A program made the translations under genes and the position numbers. Under the pieces are notes generated by a model. It did not search any database and was not told the DNA's origin. It saw nothing but the letters and a program-made list of their open reading frames with translations. Source: Acidimicrobiia bacterium (lineage in GTDB: Bacteria; Actinomycetota; Acidimicrobiia; IMCC26256; PALSA-610). Taken from it: a stretch of 64,000 nt of DNA. This document shows, piece by piece, positions 8,767 to 19,900 of the stretch (its first letter is position 1; every line of letters starts with the position of its first letter). The stretch is taken from NCBI GenBank assembly GCA_036271555.1, contig DATBAK010000003.1, positions 62,001-126,000 of the forward strand, read 5' to 3'.

Positions 8767-8986
8767 GCCGACCGGTGGACAACCCTGTGGATAGCTGGGG
8801 ATATCTCCCGTCCACTGTGGACGCGCTCCGCGCTCCGCGACCCGAGCTGTGGAAACCTGTGGACAACGGAGCGGCTCGTCCACATGTCGATGGACCTTCC
8901 GACCTGCAGGGACGCGTTTTCGTGCACAATCCACAGCCCCTACAGAGACAAAGAGATCTTTCCGCGCGAATGACAGGAGATCTGAG
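8767..8986. other. oriC: Replication origin oriC (DnaA-box cluster)
   Basis: The 220-bp dnaA-dnaN gap has at least seven DnaA-box-like 9-mers. They are GGTGGACAA (8774), TGTGGATAG (8786), TGTGGACGC (8816), TGTGGAAAC (8848), a perfect TGTGGACAA (8858-8866), TCGTCCACA on the other strand (8876-8884) and CAATCCACA (8927-8935). There is also a local AT-richer patch near 8911-8970 that could be the unwinding element. Position and box density are those of an actinobacterial oriC. Confidence 0.9.
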
Positions 8987-10078
8987 GTGAAGTTCCAGTG
9001 CGAGCGGGACACCCTCGCCGAGGCGGTCGCCACGGTGCAGCGGGCCGTCGCCAGTCGTTCGGGCGCGCTGCCCGTGCTCACGGACCTGCATGTCACCGCG
9101 GATGCGGACGGCATCGAGCTCGTCGGCTCCGACCTCGAGATCACGAATCGGGTGCGGGTGCCGGCGCAGGTCGACGAGCCCGGCGTCGCCGTGATCCCGA
9201 AGCTGCTCGGCGAGATCGTGCGCAAGCTCGAGCCGGGAACGGTGACGGTCTCCGTGGACGACGAGGCGCACATCTCCGGCGGAGGGTTCACGACGACCCT
9301 GCGACTCAAGGCCGCGGACGAGTACCCGCGGCTCGGCACGAGTCACGACCAGGGCGTGCGCATCGAAGCGGCGGCGTTCGCGAGCGCGCTCCGGCAGGTG
9401 GTGCGTGCGGCGTCGAAGGACGACCTGCGGCCGATCCTGACCGGCGTCCTCGTCGCGGCGCAGCCGGGCGGACTCCGGCTCGTGGCGACCGATTCCTACC
9501 GGCTCGCGATGCGCGACCTGAAGGGCGTGAGCATGCTGGCCGAGGGCCAGAAGGTGCTCGTCGCGGCGAAGGGGCTCGCGGAGGTGCAGCGGCTCGCCGG
9601 TGACGGCGAGATCGAGATCGTCCTGGGTGAGCGCGAGGTCGTGTTCCGCACGTCGCGTGCCGAGGTGACGGCCCGGCTCATCGAAGGCGAGTTCCCGAAC
9701 TACGAGCAGCTGATCCCGAGCGGCTACCCGAACCGGTTGACGGTCGCGAAGGACGCGTTCCGCGACGCCGTCGAGCGCGTGATGATCGTCGGGCAGGGCC
9801 GCGACAACGCGGCCGTGCGGTTGACGATGAGCTCCAGCGGCCTCGAGCTCTCGATGGTGGCGCAGGACGTCGGATCGTCGAGCGGCGCGGTCGACGCGAA
9901 GTTCGAGGGCACCGAGCTCGCGGTCGCGTTCAACCCGCAGTTCCTGCTCGAAGGCATCGACGCGGTCGACGGCGCGGAGGTCGCGCTCGACACAGTCGAC
10001 CCGCTCAAGCCTGCGACCTTGCGATCGGCCGATGGCGGCGACTTCATGTATCTCCTCATGCCGGTGCGAACGTCATAG
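8987..10078 (+). CDS. dnaN: DNA polymerase III sliding clamp (beta subunit)
   Basis: DnaN is the ring-shaped processivity clamp of replicative DNA polymerase. The 363-aa protein has three tandem clamp folds of about 120 residues, with typical segments GSDLEITNRV, LVATDSYRLAM and, at the C terminus, FMYLLMPVR. The GTG at 8987 is chosen because the N terminus KFQCERDTLAEAVATVQRAV matches the family and an AGGAG lies about ten bases upstream. The frame runs further upstream into oriC, but that part is not protein-like. Confidence 0.97.
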   Translation: MKFQCERDTLAEAVATVQRAVASRSGALPVLTDLHVTADADGIELVGSDLEITNRVRVPAQVDEPGVAVIPKLLGEIVRKLEPGTVTVSVDDEAHISGGGFTTTLRLKAADEYPRLGTSHDQGVRIEAAAFASALRQVVRAASKDDLRPILTGVLVAAQPGGLRLVATDSYRLAMRDLKGVSMLAEGQKVLVAAKGLAEVQRLAGDGEIEIVLGEREVVFRTSRAEVTARLIEGEFPNYEQLIPSGYPNRLTVAKDAFRDAVERVMIVGQGRDNAAVRLTMSSSGLELSMVAQDVGSSSGAVDAKFEGTELAVAFNPQFLLEGIDAVDGAEVALDTVDPLKPATLRSADGGDFMYLLMPVRTS

Positions 10079-10155
10079 GTCTCGGCCAGCCGCCGCCGCA
10101 GCAGGCGCAGCAACCGTTCCGTCCCACAGACGGTGACGCGCACGCGGATGCGAAC

Positions 10156-11280
10156 GTGAACGCCGGCACGGCGCGCGTCGCGCGCGTTTGGCTCAATGAT
10201 TTCCGGTGCTTTCACGAGCTCGACGTCGAGTTCGCTCCGGGTCTCACCGTGCTCTTCGGTGCGAACGCGGTGGGCAAGACAAGCCTGTTGGAAGCGGTCG
10301 CGTGGGCCGCACGCGCGAAATCGTTCCGTGGCGTGCCCGACAGCGCGCTCGTGCGCAGCGGTTGCGACGAAGCAATCCTGCGCGCGGAGGTGCAGGAAGG
10401 AGAGCGCCGGCAGTTGCTCGAGGTCGCGATCCGCGCGTCGGGAGCGAATCGTGTGCTGCTGAATCGCAACCGGCTGACGCGCACGCGCGATCTCGCGGGT
10501 CTCGTGCGCGTGACCGTCTTCGCGCCCGACGATCTCGAGCTCGTGAAGGGCGGTCCGTCGGGGCGTCGCGATCTGCTCGACGATCTCCTCGGCGGGCTCG
10601 CGGCGCGCTACGACGCGGCGCGCGGCGACTATGAGCGGGTGCTGCGGCATCGCAATGCGCTCCTGCGCTCCGGAATCCGCGACGAAGACGATCGCACGAC
10701 GCTTACGGTCTTCGACGAGCAGCTCGTGCAGGCGGGTACCGAGCTGGTGCGGGGCCGGGTCCAGCTCGTCGAACGCCTCCTCCCGGTGCTGACCACCAGC
10801 TACGCGCACCTCGCGGGCCGGGAGAGCGCGGTCGAGGCGACCTACGTCGCGGAATGGTCCGAGGAGCCGATCGCCACCACGTTGCTCGATGCGGTCGCAG
10901 GCGTGCTGCGCGACGCGCTCGAGCGGAAACGGAAGCAGGAGATCGACCGCGGCGTGACGCTCGTCGGTCCGCACCGAGACGAGCTGCGACTCCGACTCGA
11001 CGATCTCGACGCGCGAACGCACGCGTCGCAGGGTGAGCAACGATCACTCGCGCTCGCGCTGCGACTCGCCGGTCATCACGTCACCGCGGACCTGACGGAT
11101 GTGTCGCCGGTGCTGTTGCTCGACGACGTGTTCAGCGAGCTCGACGCGGCGCGCGCGGACGCGCTCGTGCGCGAGCTCCCGCCGGGTCAGACGTTGTTGA
11201 CGACGGCGAGTGCGGTGCCACCCGGTGTCGATCCCGAGCAACGATTGCGCATCGTCGACGGCACGGTGCGCGCATCATGA
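10156..11280 (+). CDS. recF: DNA replication and repair protein RecF
   Basis: RecF is an SMC/ABC-type ATPase that helps load RecA at gaps. Walker A is FGANAVGKTSLLEAV near residue 35. The signature SQGEQRSLALALRLA is near 290, and Walker B PVLLLDDVFSELD is near 318. The coiled region between is short, as is typical. Length 374 aa, GTG start. It follows dnaN by 77 bases, with nothing else evident in that gap, and is 4 bases from the next gene. Confidence 0.96.
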   Translation: MNAGTARVARVWLNDFRCFHELDVEFAPGLTVLFGANAVGKTSLLEAVAWAARAKSFRGVPDSALVRSGCDEAILRAEVQEGERRQLLEVAIRASGANRVLLNRNRLTRTRDLAGLVRVTVFAPDDLELVKGGPSGRRDLLDDLLGGLAARYDAARGDYERVLRHRNALLRSGIRDEDDRTTLTVFDEQLVQAGTELVRGRVQLVERLLPVLTTSYAHLAGRESAVEATYVAEWSEEPIATTLLDAVAGVLRDALERKRKQEIDRGVTLVGPHRDELRLRLDDLDARTHASQGEQRSLALALRLAGHHVTADLTDVSPVLLLDDVFSELDAARADALVRELPPGQTLLTTASAVPPGVDPEQRLRIVDGTVRAS

Positions 11281-13668
<2,388 letters not shown>

Positions 13669-13691
13669 GGATCGTCGAAAGCCTTTCAGTC

Positions 13692-16259
13692 ATGTCCGAC
13701 GACGGCCAGCAGACACTCGGTGGTGGCACCGAGCCCATCGAGATCCAGGAGGAGATGGAACGCTCCTTCCTGGACTATGCGATGTCGGTCATCACCGCGC
13801 GCGCGTTGCCCGACGCGCGCGACGGCTTGAAGCCGGTGCACCGCCGCATCCTCTACGGGATGTACGAGCAGGGGATGCGGCCGGAGCGGCCGCACAAGAA
13901 GTGCGCGAACGCAGTCGGTCAGGTGATGGCCTCGTACCACCCGCACGGCGACAGCGCGATCTACGACGCGCTCGCGCGCATGGCGCAGGACTTCTCCTTG
14001 AGGTATCCGCTCATCGACGGCCACGGCAACTTCGGATCTCCGGACCCGAACGACCGGCCGGCCGCGTCGCGCTACACGGAGTCGCGCCTCGCGCCGCTCG
14101 CGATGCGATTGCTCGACGGCATCGACGAAGACACCGTCGACATGCAGCCGACGTACGACGGCAGCACGAACGAGCCGCTCGTGCTGCCCGCGCGGTTCCC
14201 GAACCTGTTGGTCAACGGCGGCGGCGGCATCGCGGTCGGGATGGCGACGAACATTCCGCCGCACAACCTGCGTGAGGTCATCGACGCGACCGTCCACCTG
14301 CTCGCGAATCCCGAAGCGACGGTGAAGGACCTGCAGCAGTTCGTGCAGGCGCCCGACTTCCCGACCGGCGCGCTGATCCTCGGACGCGCGGGACTCGACG
14401 AGGTCTACGAGACCGGGCGCGGCTCGGTGCGCATGCGCGCGGTCGCCGAGATCGAGGAAGGGCGCAACGGCGGGGTCAGCATCGTCGTGTCGCAGATCCC
14501 GTACCAGACCTCGGCCGAGGTGATCGGCCAGAAGATCGCCGAGATCGTCGACGACCGCCGCGTCGACGGGATCCGCGACGTGCGCAACGAGTCCGCGGGC
14601 GACACCGTGCGGCTCGTGGTCGACCTCAAGCGCGACGCGAACGCGCAGGTGGTGCTGAATCTGCTCTACAAGCACACCCCGATGCAGACGAGCTTCCCCG
14701 TCAACCTGCTCGCGCTCGTCGACGGTGTGCCCCGATTGCTCAATCTGCGCGACGCACTGGGCCACTACATCGCGCACCAGGTCGAGGTCATCACGAGGCG
14801 GTCGCAGTATCGGCTCGACAACGCGCGCAAACGCGCACACATCGTCGAGGGACTCCTGCGCGCGCTCGACATGATCGACGCGATCATCGCGTTGATCCGC
14901 GCGAGCGCCGACGCGGCGGCCGCACGCGACGCGCTGCAGGCCGAGCCCTTCTCGTTCTCGGAGATCCAGGCCGCGCACATCCTCGACATGGCGCTGCGCC
15001 GGCTCGCGCAGCTCGAAGGTCAGAACCTGCGCGACGAGTACAACGAGCTCCAGACGAAGATCGCGGAGCTCGAGTCGATCCTCGCCGACGAGGCCAAGCT
15101 GCGCGGCGTGATCCGCGACGAGCTGCTCGACGTCCGCGAGGTGTACGGCGACGATCGGCGCACGAAGATCACGTTCGACCCCGGCGCGATCGACACGCTC
15201 GACCTCATCGACGATGAGGAGCTCGTCGTCGTGCTGTCGCACAACGGCTACGTGAAGACGGTCGCGGCCGACGCGTTCCGCACGCAGGCGCGCGGCGGAC
15301 GCGGCGTCGCCGGCGCGAAGCTGCGCGACGAGGACTACGTCGAGCATCTGCTCACGACGACCGCGCACGCGTACCTGTTGTTCTTCTCGAACCGCGGTCG
15401 CGTCTACCGACTGCGCGCGCACGAGATTCCGATGAAGGATCGAACCGCGCGCGGGATCGCGCTCGTCAACCTGATCTCGCTGCAGCCCGACGAGCACATC
15501 GAGGCGATCATCGACACGCGCACCTACGAAGACGGTGCGTACCTGTTCTTCGCGACGCGTCGGGGCACCGTGAAGAAGACGCGCATGGGCGAGTACGACT
15601 CGTCGCTGCGGTCGGGGCTCATCGCGCTGAACCTGCATGCGGGCGACGAGCTCGTGCGCGTCGTGCAGACGAGTGGGCGCGACGACATCGTCATGGCGTC
15701 GCGCGACGGTATGAGCATCCGGTTCTCCGAGGAGGACGTTCGCCCGATGGGGCGGGCCGCAGCCGGTGTCCGCGGGATGCGACTCAAGAACGGCGATGAT
15801 GGTGTCGTGAGCTGCGATGTCGCCCGCGAGGGCGCGGTGATGCTCTTCGTGTCGTCGAGTGGTCACGGCAAGCGCACTCCGCTCGACGAGTTCCATCGCC
15901 AGGGCCGGGGTGGCCAGGGCGTTCGCGGCATGAAGCTGCCCGCGGAGCGGGGTGAGGTCGTCGCTGCATTCACGGTCTCGGCGGACGATGAGATGCTGGT
16001 GTTCTCGTCGGGGGGAAACATCGTCCGAATGAGCGTGAACGAGATCTCGCAGCAGGGACGCGCCGCCACCGGTGTGCGCGTCGCGCGCCTCGACGAGGGC
16101 GAGAGCGTCGTCGCGGTCGCGCGCGTGCTCGAGACGGTGGGCGACGAGGCTGCAACCGCGGACGCGGACAGCGACGCGACGGATTTCGCGGACGACGCGG
16201 ACGACGCGGATGTCGCGGATGGCGCGCCGCCGGTCGAGCCCGAGGACGAAGGTGACTGA
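13692..16259 (+). CDS. gyrA: DNA gyrase subunit A
   Basis: GyrA is the DNA cleaving and rejoining subunit. The catalytic Tyr is Y128 in AASRYTESR. The quinolone-determining region reads HPHGDSAIYD, with Ser88 and Asp92 at the positions where resistance changes occur, so it looks wild type. The C-terminal beta-pinwheel begins near residue 510. Its GyrA box is QARGGRG at 532-538, where the second residue is usually Arg. A later blade has QGRGGQG. The last 35 residues are an acidic Asp/Ala tail. Length 855 aa. It follows gyrB by 23 bases, and its 3' end overlaps the next gene. Confidence 0.97.
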   Translation: MSDDGQQTLGGGTEPIEIQEEMERSFLDYAMSVITARALPDARDGLKPVHRRILYGMYEQGMRPERPHKKCANAVGQVMASYHPHGDSAIYDALARMAQDFSLRYPLIDGHGNFGSPDPNDRPAASRYTESRLAPLAMRLLDGIDEDTVDMQPTYDGSTNEPLVLPARFPNLLVNGGGGIAVGMATNIPPHNLREVIDATVHLLANPEATVKDLQQFVQAPDFPTGALILGRAGLDEVYETGRGSVRMRAVAEIEEGRNGGVSIVVSQIPYQTSAEVIGQKIAEIVDDRRVDGIRDVRNESAGDTVRLVVDLKRDANAQVVLNLLYKHTPMQTSFPVNLLALVDGVPRLLNLRDALGHYIAHQVEVITRRSQYRLDNARKRAHIVEGLLRALDMIDAIIALIRASADAAAARDALQAEPFSFSEIQAAHILDMALRRLAQLEGQNLRDEYNELQTKIAELESILADEAKLRGVIRDELLDVREVYGDDRRTKITFDPGAIDTLDLIDDEELVVVLSHNGYVKTVAADAFRTQARGGRGVAGAKLRDEDYVEHLLTTTAHAYLLFFSNRGRVYRLRAHEIPMKDRTARGIALVNLISLQPDEHIEAIIDTRTYEDGAYLFFATRRGTVKKTRMGEYDSSLRSGLIALNLHAGDELVRVVQTSGRDDIVMASRDGMSIRFSEEDVRPMGRAAAGVRGMRLKNGDDGVVSCDVAREGAVMLFVSSSGHGKRTPLDEFHRQGRGGQGVRGMKLPAERGEVVAAFTVSADDEMLVFSSGGNIVRMSVNEISQQGRAATGVRVARLDEGESVVAVARVLETVGDEAATADADSDATDFADDADDADVADGAPPVEPEDEGD

Positions 16260-16782
16260 CGTGGCCAAGCGCGTCGCGTTCGACGCGGACGCAGACGCGC
16301 ACACCGACGCGCACGCGGACGGCGACACCGGCGCGGCCGCGTCGACGACGCCGATGCTGAGCCGGCGCGAGCGTCTGAAGCAGCGCAAGCGCAACCTCGT
16401 GGTCGCCCCGGTCGGTCGCGCGAACCGCCGCAGCTATCGGCAGACGGTCACGAAGATCGATCTGTGGTCGGTGCTGAAGCTGGCGATCTGCTTCTATCTC
16501 GGCGCGTTGGTCGTCGTGCTCGTCGCCGCGATCGCGTTGTGGGAGATCGCGAGCGTCGCGGGCGTGATCGACTCCGTACAGAACTTCATGCGCGACCTGC
16601 TCGGCTCGAACGACTTCACGTTCCTGTCGTGGCGAATCCTGCGCGGCTTCACGCTGCTCGGACTCGTCATCGTGAGCGTCGGCACGATCATCACGGTCGT
16701 GGCGGCCGCGTTCTACAACCTCTTCGCCGAGATGATGGGTGGCGTCGTGATCACGGTCGTCGAGGAGGACGAAGGCCGCTGA
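16252..16782 (+). CDS. DUF3566 membrane protein downstream of gyrA
   Basis: This is a membrane protein of about 176 aa. The N-terminal 45 residues are a low-complexity Asp/Ala/His tract followed by a basic patch (RRERLKQRKRN). Then come YRQTVTKIDLWSVLKLAICFYLGALVVVLVAAIALW (first membrane helix) and a second helix around RGFTLLGLVIVSVGTIITVVAAAFYNLFAEMMGG. The paired helices and the 'KIDLWSVLK' entry are the DUF3566 pattern found after gyrA in most actinobacteria. Function is not established. The start may be GTG 16252 (overlapping gyrA, with GAGGACGAAG upstream) or GTG 16261. Confidence 0.88.
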   Translation: MTDVAKRVAFDADADAHTDAHADGDTGAAASTTPMLSRRERLKQRKRNLVVAPVGRANRRSYRQTVTKIDLWSVLKLAICFYLGALVVVLVAAIALWEIASVAGVIDSVQNFMRDLLGSNDFTFLSWRILRGFTLLGLVIVSVGTIITVVAAAFYNLFAEMMGGVVITVVEEDEGR

Positions 16783-16832
16783 TCGCCCGGGGCCTGCAAA
16801 TGCCCCGCTGGTACGATGCCCGCTCGGTTCCG

Positions 16833-16906
16833 GGGGCTATAGCTCAGTCGGTTAGAGCGCATCCCTGATAAGGATGAGGTCGATGGTTCGAATCCATCTA
16901 GCCCCA
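16833..16906 (+). tRNA. tRNA-Ile (GAT anticodon)
   Basis: A 74-base cloverleaf: acceptor GGGGCTA/TAGCCCC, D arm AGCTCAGTCGGTTAGAGCG, anticodon loop CTGATAA with GAT, T arm GATGGTTCGAATCCATC and discriminator A. CCA is not encoded. A TACGAT -10-like hexamer lies at 16812-16817. It sits directly after the gyrA-DUF3566 pair, as in many actinobacteria. Confidence 0.98.
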
Positions 16907-16961
16907 CGCACGCACGCACGCAGCACCGTGCTCGTCGGCGGTCTCGAACGCGCGCCGTCCG

Positions 16962-19900
16962 TCAGCTCTTGATGCGGACCGTCACGGTGACGGCGGCGTG
17001 CTTGGAACCGTTGCGGCTCACCGTCCGGCCGGTGAAGACCACCCTGGTCGACGTGCCGTACGCGTCGGTCAACGTCAGCCTCACCCTGTAGTTCCCCGCG
17101 ACCGCGTAGGTATGCGCAACCGTCGGCGTGGTCGCCGCCGCCGAGGAGCCGTCGCCGAAGGTCCACTGGTAGCTGACGATCGGCGCGCCGTTCGCGATCG
17201 ATGCCGAGGCGTCGAATTGCGTCGGCTGCCCGGCCCGCCCTCGAACGGCGCTGAACGCGGCCGAGGGTGCCTGGTCGGGCAGGGTCGCGATGTCGATCGG
17301 CCGCGGTTCGTAGGTTCCCACGGTCGTCGGGATTCGTGCACCGACCGCATTGGTGGCGGTCTGGATCGGGGTGACCCCGTCGCTGCCGTCGCCATGCAGC
17401 GTGCCGAGCCCCGCGACGTACGCGAGGGCGCCGTCCGGCGAGAACGCGATGCTGTACGGGCTCAGGCCGACGCGGATCGCCGGGCCGGCTGCATTGGTCG
17501 CGACCGTGATCGGCGTGACCGTGTTGTCCGCGGAGTTCGCGATGTAGACGGTCCTGCCGTTCGGGTTGACCGCGACACCGATCGGGCGCGCCCCGACCGG
17601 GATCGCCGGCCCCGCGGTGTCGGTCGCGACCGTGATCGGCGTGACCGAGTTGCCGAGGTAGTTCGAGACGTAGACCGTCTTGCCGTTCGGTGTGACCGTG
17701 ACGGCGCTCGGTTTCGCCCCGACCGGGATCGCCGGACCGGTCACGCCGGTCGCAGCCGTGATCGGCGTGACCGTGTTGTCCGCGGAGTTCGCGACGTAGA
17801 CGGTCTTGCCGTCGGGCGTGACGACGATGCCGCCCGGCTGCGCGCCGACAGGAATGGCCGCGCGGGGCGTGCCCGTCGCGGTGTCGACGGGGGTGACGAT
17901 GTTGCCGTCCTCACCTGCGACGTACACGGTGCTGCCGTCGGGGGAGATCGCCACCGCGTCCGGGCCGCCGGCGACGGCGATCGGCGTGCCCGCGGTGTGC
18001 GTCGAGATCGTGACGGGCGTCACCGTGTTCTCGGCGTAGCTGGCAACGTACGCAGTCCGACCGTCGGGTGTGATCGCGAAACTGAACGCGTAGGTCCCGA
18101 CCGCCGTGGGCGCGCTCCCGTCGAGGGGCGCCAGCCAGTCGTTGTTCGTGTCCAAGATGTACGCATCGACGGGTTGCGCGACGACCAGCGTGGTCGCCGT
18201 CGCCGACTTGGCGCCGTTCCGACTGACCGTGCGCCCCGTGAACACGCGCGTCGTCGCCGTGCCCGTCGTGTCGGTCGCGGTGAGTCGCACGCGGTACGAA
18301 CCCTGCCGGGCGAAGGTGTGGCTGACGTCCGCCGCGCCGGTGCTGACGGGGGCGGTGCCGTCGCCGAAGTCCCAGGTGTAGGTCGCGATCGGCGTCCCCG
18401 GCGCGCCCGAGGTCAGGGCGCTGAACGACATCGCGAGGCCGACCCCGTGCGTGAACCGGGCGACGGGGCCTTGATCCGGCGCGATCGCGATTCCCTGCGG
18501 TTGGTGGCCGACCGGCACCGCGGCTCCCGCCGTGTTGGTCGCGGTCGCGATCGACACGATCGAGTCGTCGCCGTACCTGGTCACCTCCACTGCGGATCCG
18601 TCGGGGGTGACGGTGAGGTCGAAGGGCGAGGCGCCGACTGCGATCGCCGCGCCCGCGCTCTTGGTCGCCGTCGCGATCGGTGTGACGGTGTTCGATCCGG
18701 AGTTGCTCACATAGACCGTCGAGCCGTCAGGGGTGACCGCGACACCGAACGGCTCCGCGCCGACGGCGATCGCCGCGCCCGCGCGGTTGGACGCGGTCGC
18801 GATCGGCGTCACCGTGTTCGAATCGGAGTTCGCGACATAGACGGTCTTGCCGTCGGGCGTCACCGCGAGCTGGCGCGGCGTGGTGCCGACGACGATCGTC
18901 TTGCTCGGCGTGTTCGTCGCGACCGTGATCCGCGTGACCGTGTTCGACTGCGAGTTCGCGACGTAGAGGAACTTCCCGTTGGGTGTGATCGCGAGACCGT
19001 TCGGTTGGACGCCGACGGGGATCGGCGTTCCCGCGGTGTTGGTCGCCGTCGAGATCGGGGTGACCGTGTCGGAGAAGCCGTTCGCGACGTAGAGGGTCTT
19101 GCCGTCGGGTGTGATCGCGAGCCCTTCGGGCAGCGAGCCGACGGGGATCGGCGTACCGGGAGTATTCGTGATCGTCGAGATCGGCGTGACCGTGTTCGAT
19201 CCGGTGTTCCCGACATACGCGGTCGTGCCGTCGGGCGTGATCGCGATGCCGAACGGGGCCGTCCCCACGGTGATCGGCGCGCCGGCCACGTTCCCGACGA
19301 TCGGCGTCACCGTGTTCGCGGCGGAGTTCGTGACGTAGGCAGTCGGACCCTGACACAGCACACCGGCGAGTGCCGCCGCGTTCGGTGTCCCGAGCCCGGT
19401 CGCCATGTCGTAACCCGGGCCCGCCGGAAAGAGCCCGGGGTGGTTGCCGTTGCTCTCGTCGTTGTTCCCGACCGTGACGTCGTTGAAGTACGTCGCGTAC
19501 GACCGGGCCGCGGCGCGGTAGAGCGCGGGGTTGGCGAAGCCGACGCTCGTACCGGCACACGCCGGCGTCGAGTCGATCAGCGCGGTCATCGCCGCCCACA
19601 GCGGAGCCGACGCGCTCGTGCCGCCGACGGCGGTCCATCCTCCCTCGTAGACGACGTAGGCCGTGCTGGGAGCGGCGTCGGCCGCGACATCGGGTACCTC
19701 ACGACAGAAGCCGGATCCCGCGGCGCACGGCGCGCCCGAGGAGTTCGCGTTGATCACGTGGAGTCCCGCCGGTGCGTCCGCCTGGTACGACGGCATCGGC
19801 CATGCGGTCGAGATGCCTCCGCCGCTGCCGCCCGCCGTACACCCGATGCCCGTACAGCCGTTCCACACGACTTCCGAGGGCGGCGATCCCTCGGCGACGA

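Noticed and set aside
8718-8927. Short open frames across oriC
   Set aside because: They overlap the DnaA boxes and have no ribosome site or protein character.
13686-16394. 902-codon open frame antisense to gyrA
   Set aside because: GC-rich codons of gyrA leave the opposite frame open; its product is His/Arg/Asp-rich without domains, while gyrA is certain.
17290-19340. About 126-bp tandem DNA repeats that could suggest a CRISPR or satellite
   Set aside because: They encode the 42-residue YVTN propeller repeats in frame and have no spacers.
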